From: Promicromonospora sp. MEB111
GTDB taxonomy: Bacteria > Actinomycetota > Actinomycetes > Actinomycetales > Cellulomonadaceae
Direction: 5' to 3'
DNA length: 64,000 bases
Assembly: GCF_030209445.1 (NCBI RefSeq)
Contig: NZ_JARVSD010000008.1
Location: 62,001-126,000, forward strand
Under the pieces are notes generated by a model. That model did no database searches, had not been told where the DNA came from, and saw only the letters and a program-made list of their open reading frames with translations. The position numbers and the translations under genes are program-made. Positions within the stretch are counted from its first letter, which is position 1. Each line of letters begins with the position of its first letter. This document shows positions 26,451-34,696 of this stretch, piece by piece.

Positions 26451-27224
26451 CTACTGGTTGGCGGGCGGCTCGAACGCGTACCCGACGCCGTGGACGGTCC
26501 GGATCAGGTCCGGACCGAGCTTGCGCCGCAGCGCCTTGATGTGGGAGTCGACGGTGCGGGTGCCGCTGGCGTCGGCCCAGTCCCAGACCTCGGCGAGCAG
26601 GCGCTCGCGCGTGAGCACGGTCTTGGGGGAGCCGGCGAGCATGACGAGCAGCTCGAACTCCGTGGGGGTCAGGTGCACTTCCTCGCCCCCGCGGTAGACA
26701 CGGCGCTGGGCGCGGTCCACGGTCACGTCGCCCATCGTCATGGGCGGGTCGGCGGGCGTGGTCGCGGCGGCCTGGGCCGCGCGGTCGACCCGGCGCAGCA
26801 GGGCCTTGATCCGTGCCACCAGCTCGCGCATGGAGAACGGCTTGGTCATGTAGTCGTCGGCGCCCACGCCCAGACCGACCAGCATGTCGGTCTCGTCGTC
26901 GCGTGCGGTGAGCATCAGGATCGGGGTGGGGTGCTCCGCCTGGATGCGGCGTGTGACCTCGAGCCCGTCGATGCCCGGGAGCATCACGTCGAGCACCACG
27001 AGGTCGGGGCGCAGCCGGGAGGCGGCGTCGACGCCGGACAGGCCGTCGCGCGCGACCTCGACGCGCCAGCCCTCGGCGGACAACCGCTGGGCGATCGCGG
27101 TCGCGATCGTGGGCTCGTCCTCCACCACGAGGACGGTCGCGCTCTGCTGACCGGTCGAGGTGGCGGCCGACGCCGCGCCGGCCTGCTGCGGGGCCCCAGA
27201 CGGCTGGGGAGTACCAGATGACAT
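26451..27224 (-). CDS. OmpR-family response regulator
   Basis: 257 residues. A Ser/Gly/Ala-rich 28-residue leader precedes a receiver domain: VLVVEDEPTIA (acidic pocket), LVVLDVMLPG (phospho-acceptor Asp), LTARDDE and MTKPFS (Lys). The C-terminal winged helix contains LTPTEFELLVMLAGSPKTVLTRERLLAEVW and RTVDSHIKALRRKLG. It is upstream of the histidine kinase gene in one operon, divergent from the CBS-domain genes. The regulon is unknown. Confidence 0.92.
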   Translation of the reverse strand: MSSGTPQPSGAPQQAGAASAATSTGQQSATVLVVEDEPTIATAIAQRLSAEGWRVEVARDGLSGVDAASRLRPDLVVLDVMLPGIDGLEVTRRIQAEHPTPILMLTARDDETDMLVGLGVGADDYMTKPFSMRELVARIKALLRRVDRAAQAAATTPADPPMTMGDVTVDRAQRRVYRGGEEVHLTPTEFELLVMLAGSPKTVLTRERLLAEVWDWADASGTRTVDSHIKALRRKLGPDLIRTVHGVGYAFEPPANQ

Positions 27225-27397
27225 AGGTCAATCATGCCCGTACCTGCCTGATAAGACACTGAAGCCAGCCTGAGAGTCGGACCCCGAGGCGCTCGGAGCG
27301 CTGTTCCCGCTACGATCTATCGCACGATGATCGAGCGACATCCAGACCGAGAACCCTGGACCCATCAGGACCCCCGCAGTGCCCTCCGGAGGGCGAG

Positions 27398-28879
27398 ATG
27401 ACCGGCGACTGGATCATGGTCGCCGTCGGCGTCCTCCTCACGGCCGGTACTGCCGTCTTCGTGGCGGGAGAGTTCTCCCTCGTCACCATCGACCCCGCCG
27501 TGATCGGCGACTCCGACGACTCGGAGGGAGACAGACCCGGCGGGTCCCGGTCTGCCTCCTCGTCCGACCCGGGCCCCGGCGCCCGGCCCGGTTCCGGTAC
27601 CCAGCCCGCCTTCGGGAACGGCATGCGGGACCGCAGCGTGCGTACCGCGCTGCGCCACCTCTCCACCGAGCTGAGCTCGGCCCAGGTCGGCATCACGCTG
27701 ACCACCATCCTGCTCGGCTACACCGCCCAGCCGGCGCTGAACTCCCTGATCTCGGCCGCCTTCGGGTCGACCTCCGTGCCGACGGCGGTCTCCGCCGGCC
27801 TCGCGGGTGTCCTGGCCCTCATCCTGGTGAACGCGTTCTCCATGGTCTGCGGCGAGCTGATCCCCAAGAACTTCGCGCTGTCGGCCCCGCTGGCCACCGC
27901 GCGGCTCGTGGTGCCGATCCAGCGCGTGTTCACCATCACCTTCAAGCCGCTGATCGCGGTGCTCAACGGTTCGGCCAACGCGCTGCTGCGCCGCCTCGGC
28001 GTCGAGCCCCGCGAGGAGCTGTCCGGGGCGCGCTCCGCGTCCGAGCTCGCCTCGCTGGTGCGCCGCTCCGCCGAGGAGGGCACGCTCGAGGAGTCGGTGG
28101 CGACCCTGCTGACCAACTCGATCGAGCTGGACACCCTCAGCGCGCGCGACGTCATGACCGACCGCCTGCGCATGTCCGTCGTGGACCGGGACGCGACGGC
28201 GGAGGACGTCGTCGCGCTCGCCCGGCGCACCGGGCACTCGCGGTTCCCCGTGATCGGGGAGGACCGCGACGACATCGTCGGCCTGGTGCACCTGCGCCGC
28301 GCCGTCGGCGTGCCGCACGACCGGCGGGCCGAGGTGCCCGCGGCCGCTCTCATGGTGGACGCGCCCCGTGTCCCCGAGACGGTGCGCCTGGGCCCCCTGC
28401 TCGTGGAGCTGCGCGGGTTCGGGCTGCAGATGGCCGTGGTCGTGGACGAGTACGGCGGCACGTCCGGTGTCGTGACGCTGGAGGACGTCGTCGAGGAGCT
28501 GGTGGGCGACGTCGCCGACGAGCACGACCCCCGCCGTGCCGGCGCCTCCCGCGCCGCCGACGGGTCGTGGATCGTGCCGGGCGTGCTGCGGCCCGACGAG
28601 CTCGACGAGTACACCAACATCGAGGTCCCCGAGGGGGCCGCGTACGAGACGCTCGGCGGCCTCGTGATGGCAGAGCTGGGCCGCGTTCCCGTGGTGGGCG
28701 ACGAGGTCGTGGTGGGACAGGCAGGCCCGCAGGGCCTGCACGCCCGGGTTGCGCTGCGCGTCGAGGCCATGGACGGCCGGCGCGTCGAGCGCCTCCGCGT
28801 CCGCCCGCTGCCCGACGACGGCCCGCCCGACGGCGCCGGCCTCGACCGGACCGGCTCCGGGAAGGGGGCGAACCGATGA
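27398..28879 (+). CDS. CNNM/CorC-type hemolysin-family transporter with CBS domains
   Basis: 493 residues. An N-terminal DUF21 (CNNM) membrane domain has VAVGVLLTAGTAVFVAGEFSLV and, after a 50-residue Gly/Ser/Pro loop, VRTALRHLSTELSSAQVGIT and NAFSMVCGELIPKNFAL. It is followed by two CBS units (ARDVMTDRLRM; VVVDEYGGTSGVVTLEDVVEELVGD) and a CorC_HlyC domain. This family moves or senses Mg2+ or other divalent cations. It overlaps its downstream paralogue by 4 bp (ATGA). Confidence 0.9.
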   Translation: MTGDWIMVAVGVLLTAGTAVFVAGEFSLVTIDPAVIGDSDDSEGDRPGGSRSASSSDPGPGARPGSGTQPAFGNGMRDRSVRTALRHLSTELSSAQVGITLTTILLGYTAQPALNSLISAAFGSTSVPTAVSAGLAGVLALILVNAFSMVCGELIPKNFALSAPLATARLVVPIQRVFTITFKPLIAVLNGSANALLRRLGVEPREELSGARSASELASLVRRSAEEGTLEESVATLLTNSIELDTLSARDVMTDRLRMSVVDRDATAEDVVALARRTGHSRFPVIGEDRDDIVGLVHLRRAVGVPHDRRAEVPAAALMVDAPRVPETVRLGPLLVELRGFGLQMAVVVDEYGGTSGVVTLEDVVEELVGDVADEHDPRRAGASRAADGSWIVPGVLRPDELDEYTNIEVPEGAAYETLGGLVMAELGRVPVVGDEVVVGQAGPQGLHARVALRVEAMDGRRVERLRVRPLPDDGPPDGAGLDRTGSGKGANR

Positions 28880-29922
28880 GCACCACCACCGCACTCGTCA
28901 TCGGCCTCGTGCTGCTCGCGGGGAACGCGTTCTTCGTGGGCGCCGAGTTCGCCGTCATCTCCGCGCGCCGCAGCGCCATCGAGCCGCTCGCCGCGGCCGG
29001 TGACCGGCGCGCCGTCACCGTCCTGTGGGCCATGGAGCACGTGTCGCTCATGCTGGCCTGCGCGCAGCTCGGCGTGACCGTCTGCTCCACCGGGCTGGGC
29101 ATCGTGGCGGAGCCCGCCATCGCGCAGCTCCTGGAGGGGCCGCTGCACGGCCTCGGCGTGAGCGAGGACCTCACGCACCCGATCGCGCTGGTCATCGCGC
29201 TGTCGCTGGTCGTGTACCTGCACGTCGTGCTCGGGGAGATGGTGCCCAAGAACCTGGCGGTCTCCGGTCCGGACCGGGCGGTCATGTGGTTCGGGCCGCC
29301 GCTCGTGCTCCTGGGCCGGGCGCTCCGCCCCGTCATCCTGGGCCTGAACTGGATCGCGAACCACGCGGTGCGGCTCGCCGGCGTGGAGCCCAAGGACGAG
29401 GTCGCCTCGGCGTTCACCGCGCAGGAGGTCCAGTCCATCGTGGAGCACTCCCAGGCGGAGGGTGTGCTGCGCGACGAGCAGGGACTGCTGACGGGCGCCA
29501 TCGAGTTCTCCAACCGCACCGCGCGCGACGTCATGGTGCCGGTCGGCGGCCTGGTCGCCGTGGACGAGACCAGCACGCCCGACGACGTCGAGCGGCTCGT
29601 CTCCAAGCACGGCTTCAGCCGGTTCCCGGTCGTGACGCGCCGGGACGACGGCGACGAGCTCGTCGGCTACCTGCACCTCAAGGACGTCCTGTACGCGACC
29701 GGGCCCGCCCGGTTCGAGCCGGTCGCCGTCTGGCGCGTACGCGCTCTGGCGGCCGTCGCGCCCGACGACGAGGTCGAGGACGCGCTGCGCGTGATGCAGC
29801 GCTCGGGCTCGCACCTGGCGCGGGTCGAGGGGCCGGACGGCGAGGTGCTCGGCGTGGTGTTCCTCGAGGACATCCTCGAGGAGCTCGTGGGCGAGGTGCG
29901 TGACGCGATGCAGCGCCGCTGA
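28876..29922 (+). CDS. CNNM/CBS-domain hemolysin-family protein (second paralogue)
   Basis: 348 residues. The DUF21 domain begins TTALVIGLVLLAGNAFFVGAEFAVISARRSAIE and includes ACAQLGVTVCSTGLGIVAEPA and LGEMVPKNLAVS. Two CBS modules follow (ARDVMVPVGGLVAV; ARVEGPDGEVLGVVFLEDILEELVGEV). It lacks the C-terminal CorC_HlyC domain of the upstream gene, ending just after the second CBS. The pair most likely forms a heteromeric divalent-cation system. Confidence 0.9.
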   Translation: MSTTTALVIGLVLLAGNAFFVGAEFAVISARRSAIEPLAAAGDRRAVTVLWAMEHVSLMLACAQLGVTVCSTGLGIVAEPAIAQLLEGPLHGLGVSEDLTHPIALVIALSLVVYLHVVLGEMVPKNLAVSGPDRAVMWFGPPLVLLGRALRPVILGLNWIANHAVRLAGVEPKDEVASAFTAQEVQSIVEHSQAEGVLRDEQGLLTGAIEFSNRTARDVMVPVGGLVAVDETSTPDDVERLVSKHGFSRFPVVTRRDDGDELVGYLHLKDVLYATGPARFEPVAVWRVRALAAVAPDDEVEDALRVMQRSGSHLARVEGPDGEVLGVVFLEDILEELVGEVRDAMQRR

Positions 29923-30040
29923 TGCCGGGACGGGCGCGACCGTCCACAGGCCGGGCTTGGCAGCCGGGCCGACCCAGGTTAATGTCACGTGCACATAACG
30001 GAACGCGAGGGGGCCGCGGACACATGACGACGGAGGACGA

Positions 30041-30904
30041 GTGGAGTCCACGGCTGTGACGAGTGCGCCCGTGCTCATGACGCGTCGAGAGCGGCGCGAG
30101 GCGGAGCAGCACACGCAGGCGATGCGCAAGGTGACGTCGTTCGACCGGCTGGTCACCGGAGCGGTTCCCCGGGCACCGCGGCCCACGTCCTCGGTCCCCG
30201 CCGGGCAGCGGCTCATCTCCCGGGCCGCCGTGGTCGGCACCCTCGCGGCCGCGACCATCGCGGCGCCGTTCGCGCAGGCGGTCGACAAGCCGGGCGACTC
30301 CCCGTTCGACGTCGAGGCCCCACCCACCGGACCGACGGTGCTCGACCTGGTGACGCAGCCCGTGGAGCGGCCGGAGACCTCGGGATCCGTGGTCCGCGCC
30401 GAGGCCCTCGCCCGGCCCGAGTCGGCCGCCAGCCGCTCGCTCGACCGCAGCCCCCTGCCGGACTGCGACGTCAACGCCTCCGTGGACGGGACGAACGGTG
30501 GGCTCGCCGACCACTCGCTGTGCGAGCTGTGGCAGCCGGGGGAGTACCTCCGGCCCGACGCCGCGATGTCGCTCAGCGCGCTCAACGAGGCGTTCCGCGC
30601 GTCGTTCGGCCGCGAGCTGTGCCTGGTGGCGAGCTACCGCGACCTGAGCACGCAGTACGAGCTCAAGGCGTCCCGCGGCTACTACGCCGCGTCCCCGGGC
30701 ACCTCCATGCACGGCTGGGGCCTGGCGATCGACCTGTGCTCCAAGGAGACGGGCGACAGCGACGTCTTCTCGTGGCTGTGGGCCAACGCGCCGGCGTACG
30801 GCTGGCAGAACCCGTCCTGGGCGCAGCTCGGCGGCAGCAAGTACGAGCCGTGGCACTGGGAGTTCGTGACCGGCGTCGTCGAGAAGGGCGAGTGGCGGGG
30901 CTGA
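30041..30904 (+). CDS. Secreted M15-family D,D-carboxypeptidase (VanY-like)
   Basis: 287 residues from a GTG at 30041 behind GGAGG; an internal ATG (MTRRERREAEQ) is also possible. A basic N-terminus leads into a signal-anchor (SRAAVVGTLAAATIAAPFAQA). After a variable linker, a VanY domain shows YRDLSTQYELK, the zinc motif SMHGWGLAIDLC and EPWHWEF. Such enzymes trim D-Ala from peptidoglycan stems. Two cysteines near the domain start may form a disulfide. A second M15 gene is at 43.8-45.6 kb. Confidence 0.88.
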   Translation: MESTAVTSAPVLMTRRERREAEQHTQAMRKVTSFDRLVTGAVPRAPRPTSSVPAGQRLISRAAVVGTLAAATIAAPFAQAVDKPGDSPFDVEAPPTGPTVLDLVTQPVERPETSGSVVRAEALARPESAASRSLDRSPLPDCDVNASVDGTNGGLADHSLCELWQPGEYLRPDAAMSLSALNEAFRASFGRELCLVASYRDLSTQYELKASRGYYAASPGTSMHGWGLAIDLCSKETGDSDVFSWLWANAPAYGWQNPSWAQLGGSKYEPWHWEFVTGVVEKGEWRG

Positions 30905-30935
30905 CGGTGCCAGCGGTGCCTCGGAGCCGCCTCGC

Positions 30936-31607
30936 TCAGAGGCGCAGGTGGGTGTTGGGCCCGAAGTCCTGCCGGAAGGTCGGCCCCTGCTCCGCGAGCT
31001 CCGTGGCGAACGACGGCGCCCACGCGCTGTAGGGCTCCATGGCCAGCGACTCGTTGGAGAACCGGCGGTCGTCGGTGATCTCCGTGACGCAGAAGTCCGG
31101 GATCTGCAGGCCGGTGACGGGGCCGGAGCGCTCGCACTCGGCCACCACCAACGGGTGGTTGGGCCCGCCGAAGACGTCGATCGACCAGCCGTCCGCCCCG
31201 AGCCACGCGGCGTAGCGGACCTTGACGATCGGGGCGCCGCCCCGGCGCACCAGCTCCACGCCGACGCGCGGGTCCAGCTCGCGCTCCGCCTCGTAGCGGG
31301 TGCCCCCGACCGCCGGGCCCTTGACGGTGACAGCGGCGAAGTCGATGTCCGCGACGTGCGCGCGGAGCAGCTCGGCCGGATCGGTGCCGGCGGTCAGGTC
31401 GGCGTCGACGTCGCCCGCCTGGACCCGGACGCGCAGGGCGTAGCCGTCGTCGGCCAGGAAGTACGACTGGACGATGAGGGCCGGCGCGTCCTTGAGCTCG
31501 GCCGGCAGGTCGCGCACGAAGAACCGGCGCTCGAACTCGAAGTCGGCATAGCCGCGGTCAGGATCGGGGTCGGGGGCGGCCGGCCCGTCGAAGAGGTCGT
31601 CGCTCAT
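30936..31607 (-). CDS. CYTH-domain (triphosphate tunnel metalloenzyme) protein
   Basis: 223 residues. FEFERRFFVRDLP carries the ExExR/K metal-binding start of the CYTH/TTM fold, and later strands (YALRVRVQAGDVDADL, VTVKGPAVGGTRYEAERELD, VKVRYAAWL, LVVAECERSG) supply the alternating Arg/Lys/Glu of the tunnel. TTM enzymes hydrolyse tripolyphosphate or triphosphorylated nucleotides, or make cAMP in class IV cyclases; which applies here is unclear. It converges with the M15 gene. Confidence 0.8.
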   Translation of the reverse strand: MSDDLFDGPAAPDPDPDRGYADFEFERRFFVRDLPAELKDAPALIVQSYFLADDGYALRVRVQAGDVDADLTAGTDPAELLRAHVADIDFAAVTVKGPAVGGTRYEAERELDPRVGVELVRRGGAPIVKVRYAAWLGADGWSIDVFGGPNHPLVVAECERSGPVTGLQIPDFCVTEITDDRRFSNESLAMEPYSAWAPSFATELAEQGPTFRQDFGPNTHLRL

Positions 31608-31661
31608 GAGAGGTCCCTCGCCATGCTCGGCAGATGATTCTCGGCGGATGATCCCAGAAGT

Positions 31662-32222
31662 CTACGCAACCGGCTTCGCCTGGGGCGCGTGGCCGGCGAC
31701 GAACTCGGTCAGCGCCGCGGAGAGCTCCTCCGGACGGGTCGCGATGCTCCCGGGCTTCAAGACCACGGGGGTGCCGACCGCGAGAGAGTTCACCGAGGCG
31801 GCGATGCGCCGGACGACGGTGCGCTGGCGGACCACGACGGCGCGCGGGTCGGCGACGTCCACGGCGAGCACCCGTCGGAAGGCCAGCCGGGTCTCCCGGA
31901 CGCCCGTCACCTCGGACCAGAGCACCTGCTCGACGCCGAGGTTGGGCAGCCAGTCGGTGAGGCCGTCGTCGTCGAGCGTGAGCACGGGCCACGCGGGCAG
32001 CAGCAGGCGGCGCACCACGATGAGGCCGAGGCCGGTGAAGACCAGCACGCCGATCGCGCTCACGGAGACCACGGTCAGCGCCGCCGGTGAGCCGCTGGTC
32101 TGCGCGGCGTCGAAGCCGAGGCGGGTGGCGATCGCGCAGAGCACCACCAGCGCGAGGGTGGTGAGGGCGAGCGTGACGACGTGCGCTCGGGACGGGTAGA
32201 AGTCGACGGATTCGTCGGGCAT
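31662..32222 (-). CDS. Membrane PH-like domain protein
   Basis: 186 residues. Two adjacent membrane helices (VTLALTTLALVVLCAIATRLGF and LTVVSVSAIGVLVFTGLGLIVV) are followed by a cytoplasmic beta-rich domain (PVLTLDDDGLTDWLPNLGVEQVLWSEVTGVRE), the pattern of STM3941/PH-like membrane proteins. There is no catalytic motif. It is probably transcribed with the CYTH gene 54 bp downstream. Function is unknown. Confidence 0.7.
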   Translation of the reverse strand: MPDESVDFYPSRAHVVTLALTTLALVVLCAIATRLGFDAAQTSGSPAALTVVSVSAIGVLVFTGLGLIVVRRLLLPAWPVLTLDDDGLTDWLPNLGVEQVLWSEVTGVRETRLAFRRVLAVDVADPRAVVVRQRTVVRRIAASVNSLAVGTPVVLKPGSIATRPEELSAALTEFVAGHAPQAKPVA

Positions 32223-32294
32223 ATCCGGACACTAGCGGCCCGCAGGGGCGGATCGGTAGCCCGGGGTCGCCGGGGCCCGGGCTCGGCGGTCGGG

Positions 32295-33116
32295 TCAGGC
32301 CAGCAGGAGGCGCGCGCCCGCCGCGGACGTCGCGATCAGCACGACCGTGCTGAACACCGGGCCCGAGATGCGGTGGGCCACGAGCTTGCCCAGCACGAGG
32401 CCGGCGACCAGGCCGGGCAGGAGGACGAGCGAGACGTGCAGCGACGCGGGGGAGACCAGCCCCAGCCCGGCGCTGAACGGGAGCTTGGCCACGTTCACCG
32501 TGAGGAAGAACAGTGCGACCGTGCCCAGCAGACCGGCGCGCGAGATCCCGGCCCGCAGCAGGTAGAGGCTCATGGGCGGTCCGCCGGCGTTGGCGATCAT
32601 GGTCGAGACCCCGGCCGTGGCCCCGAGCGCGGTGCGGATGACCCGCTCGCGGAGGCGAGGGCGGGTGGGGGCGGCGTCGCCGTCGGGCACAGGCTCCGGC
32701 GTGGGACCGGCGGGGCGGCGCGGTCGGCGGCGCGCGCGGCGCGCGGCGAGCTGCCGGACCAGGTCGCCGAGCCCGGCGAGGAGGAGCAGCGCTCCGACGA
32801 TCCGGGCGCTGACGTCGGGCGGGGCCCAGCGCAGCGCCGCGAAGCCGACGATCAGCCCGAGCGTGACGCTCGGGAGCAGACCCCGCAGGACACGCCACCG
32901 GACGTCCCGGCCGTATGCGCTGACGGCGACGAGGTCGCCGACGATGAGCAGGGGCAATGCGACCCCGGCGGCCTGGACCGGCGGGAGCACCGAGGCGATG
33001 ACGGCCGCTCCGAACGCGCCGAGCGGCGGCAGGCCGGTCTTGGACAGGCCCATGAGGAGTGCGGCGACCGTGCCGCCGACGACGACGGTGACGGTGAGGT
33101 CCAGTGCGGGGTCCAT
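32295..33116 (-). CDS. TauE/SafE-family sulfite/anion exporter
   Basis: 273 residues, about eight hydrophobic helices. The conserved loops GLSKTGLPPLGAFGAAVIA and MIANAGGPPMSLYLLRAGISRAGLLGT mark the TauE/SafE (DUF81) fold. Members export sulfite, sulfoacetate or other organic anions. A basic, Arg-rich cytoplasmic loop (LVRQLAARRARRRPRRPAG) sits in the middle. No sulfur genes are nearby, so the substrate is open. Confidence 0.88.
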   Translation of the reverse strand: MDPALDLTVTVVVGGTVAALLMGLSKTGLPPLGAFGAAVIASVLPPVQAAGVALPLLIVGDLVAVSAYGRDVRWRVLRGLLPSVTLGLIVGFAALRWAPPDVSARIVGALLLLAGLGDLVRQLAARRARRRPRRPAGPTPEPVPDGDAAPTRPRLRERVIRTALGATAGVSTMIANAGGPPMSLYLLRAGISRAGLLGTVALFFLTVNVAKLPFSAGLGLVSPASLHVSLVLLPGLVAGLVLGKLVAHRISGPVFSTVVLIATSAAGARLLLA

Positions 33117-33188
33117 GACGGGGTGGACTCTACGGCGGAACGACGACGGACCGCCGTGGCCGCTCGCCCCGCGGGACCCTCCTCGACA

Positions 33189-33230
33189 TGTCAGACGTAC
33201 AGGTCACCGGAGGGACCTGTACGTCTGACA
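33189..33230. terminator. 17-bp inverted repeat, terminator of terC
   Basis: TGTCAGACGTACAGGTC and its exact complement around an 8-nt loop, 12 bp past the terC stop on the minus strand. It lies in the 125-bp gap before the TauE gene, which shows nothing else. Confidence 0.7.
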
Positions 33231-33241
33231 CGTACCTCGGG

Positions 33242-34348
33242 TCAGTGCGCCCCGGGGCGGGAGGTGCTGGAGGCGTCCTCGGCCTCGCCGGCCGGCTCGG
33301 TGGTCGTGGCCGCGTCGAGCTCCTGGGTGCCCGGCTCGGTGCCGGCGTCTGCCGCGTCGTCGTTGCGCGTCGCGTGGAGGCTGGTGAAGGTGACGATGAC
33401 GAGCACGCCGATGATCACGCCGAGCGAGGCCAGGGTCGGGATCTCCGGCACGCCGGCCCAGATGCCGTGGGCCCAGTGCAGCACGAGCTTGACGCCGATG
33501 AAGGCGAGGATCGTCGCGAGGCCGTAGCCGAGGTGCACGAGCTTGCTCAGGGCGCCCTGGAGCACGAAGTACAGGGCACGCAGGCCGAGCAGGGCGAACG
33601 CGTTGGTCGCGAACACGAGGTACGGGTCGCTGGTGATGCCGTAGACGGCAGGCACCGAGTCGACGGCGAAGACGACGTCGGCGGCGAAGATCGCGACGAC
33701 CACGACCGCCAGGGGCGTGAGCATGCGCTTGCCGCCCTCGCGCACCGAGAGCGCAGGGCCGCGGTAGTCGTCCGTGACGGGCATGAAGCGGCGGATCACC
33801 TTGACCGACCGCAGCTCGGAGACGTCGATCGCGTGGTCGTCGCCCTTGACCTGGTCACGGAGGATCTTGACCGCGGTGGCCAGCAGGATCGCGCCGAAGA
33901 GCAGGAAGGCCCAGCTCAGGTTGGCCAGGACGGCCGCGCCGAGCGCGATGAAGACGCCGCGGAGCACCAGCGCGCCGACGATGCCGAGCAGGAGCACGCG
34001 CTGCTGCAGAGCCTTGGGTACCGCGAAGGCGCTGAGCAGCAGCATGAACACGAAGAGGTTGTCCACGGACAGCGACTTCTCGACGAGGTACCCGGTGAGG
34101 TACTGCACGCCGGTCGACGAACCGAAGGTGGCCCAGATCCAGCCGCCGAACGCGAGCGGGAGGGCGATGTAGAAGGCGCTCCAGCCGAGGGCCTCCCGCA
34201 TCGAGACCTCGTGCGGGCGCCGGGTGATGAGGAAATCGACGACGACCAGAGCGATGACGGCGACGATGGTGACGGCCCACATCGTGGGGGTGGCCACCGT
34301 GGTCAGGCCGGAGGCAGGGGCAGCAGAACTCGTCAGCGAGGCGAGCAA
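33242..34348 (-). CDS. TerC-family integral membrane protein (manganese/metal export)
   Basis: 368 residues from a TTG at 34348 with GGAG 8 bp upstream. The TerC core has acidic residues in membrane helices: VEKSLSVDNLFVFMLLL, FAADVVFAVDSVPAVYGITSDPYLVFATNAFALLGLRALYFVL. These are typical of the Alx/YkoY/MeeF group that exports Mn2+ to load secreted metalloenzymes. The C-terminal tail is Ala/Thr/Glu-rich. A yybP-ykoY riboswitch precedes the gene, strongly supporting a manganese role. Confidence 0.9.
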   Translation of the reverse strand: MLASLTSSAAPASGLTTVATPTMWAVTIVAVIALVVVDFLITRRPHEVSMREALGWSAFYIALPLAFGGWIWATFGSSTGVQYLTGYLVEKSLSVDNLFVFMLLLSAFAVPKALQQRVLLLGIVGALVLRGVFIALGAAVLANLSWAFLLFGAILLATAVKILRDQVKGDDHAIDVSELRSVKVIRRFMPVTDDYRGPALSVREGGKRMLTPLAVVVVAIFAADVVFAVDSVPAVYGITSDPYLVFATNAFALLGLRALYFVLQGALSKLVHLGYGLATILAFIGVKLVLHWAHGIWAGVPEIPTLASLGVIIGVLVIVTFTSLHATRNDDAADAGTEPGTQELDAATTTEPAGEAEDASSTSRPGAH

Positions 34349-34359
34349 GGAGTCTCCAA

Positions 34360-34472
34360 AGATAGGTCGGCTCCGAGGTCTCCTTCGCCTTGCTGAGCAA
34401 GGCCGCCGCCCGAGGCGCTGGTAGCGCCGTAATGACCGGGACGGTGTTGGGAAGTACTCCCCCCGCGCAGCA
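34360..34472 (-). promoter_or_regulatory. yybP-ykoY manganese riboswitch upstream of terC
   Basis: Read on the minus strand, the leader has GGGGAGTAC (34455-34463), GTCATTACGG, and finally GCGAAGGAGACCTC (34375-34388) between paired segments such as GGCCTTGC/GCAAGGC and GGCGCTACCAGCGCC. The GGGGAGUA and GGAGACC internal loops are the two conserved Mn2+-binding loops of the yybP-ykoY class. It ends about 12 bp before the terC TTG, where it could control ribosome access. The outer helix P1 is weak by eye. Confidence 0.8.
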
Positions 34473-34473
34473 A

Positions 34474-34696
34474 ACTGTACGGCATGTCTCCCGAAAGGGG
34501 CAGACAGGCCGGGTGCTCGGGGTCGATCCGGAGGTGCCCGCTCGGGGTGTCGGCCCGGGGTGTCGGGTCGGGGGAACGCCGAGGTTTCGCCCGCTGCGTT
34601 GATCGAGCGTATCCGTTGCGGACGCTAGCCTCGCAAACAGATAGGTGCAGCTAGGAGCTGGTGTGGCGCTCTTGCCCCGCGAGGATGGAGTCCGTG
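34474..34696. other. Intergenic region between terC leader and the EVE-DUF3883 gene
   Basis: No gene is visible. TACAGT on the minus strand (34474-34479) could be the -10 box for terC, just before the riboswitch. The composition becomes visibly less GC-rich towards the right, where the accessory island begins near 34620. TTGCGG and TAGCCT (about 34614-34633) could be a weak promoter for the island gene. Confidence 0.4.

Noticed and set aside
33189-33230. Inverted repeat as a transposon end or operator
   Set aside because: Position 12 bp after the terC stop and hairpin geometry fit a terminator; there is only one copy here.
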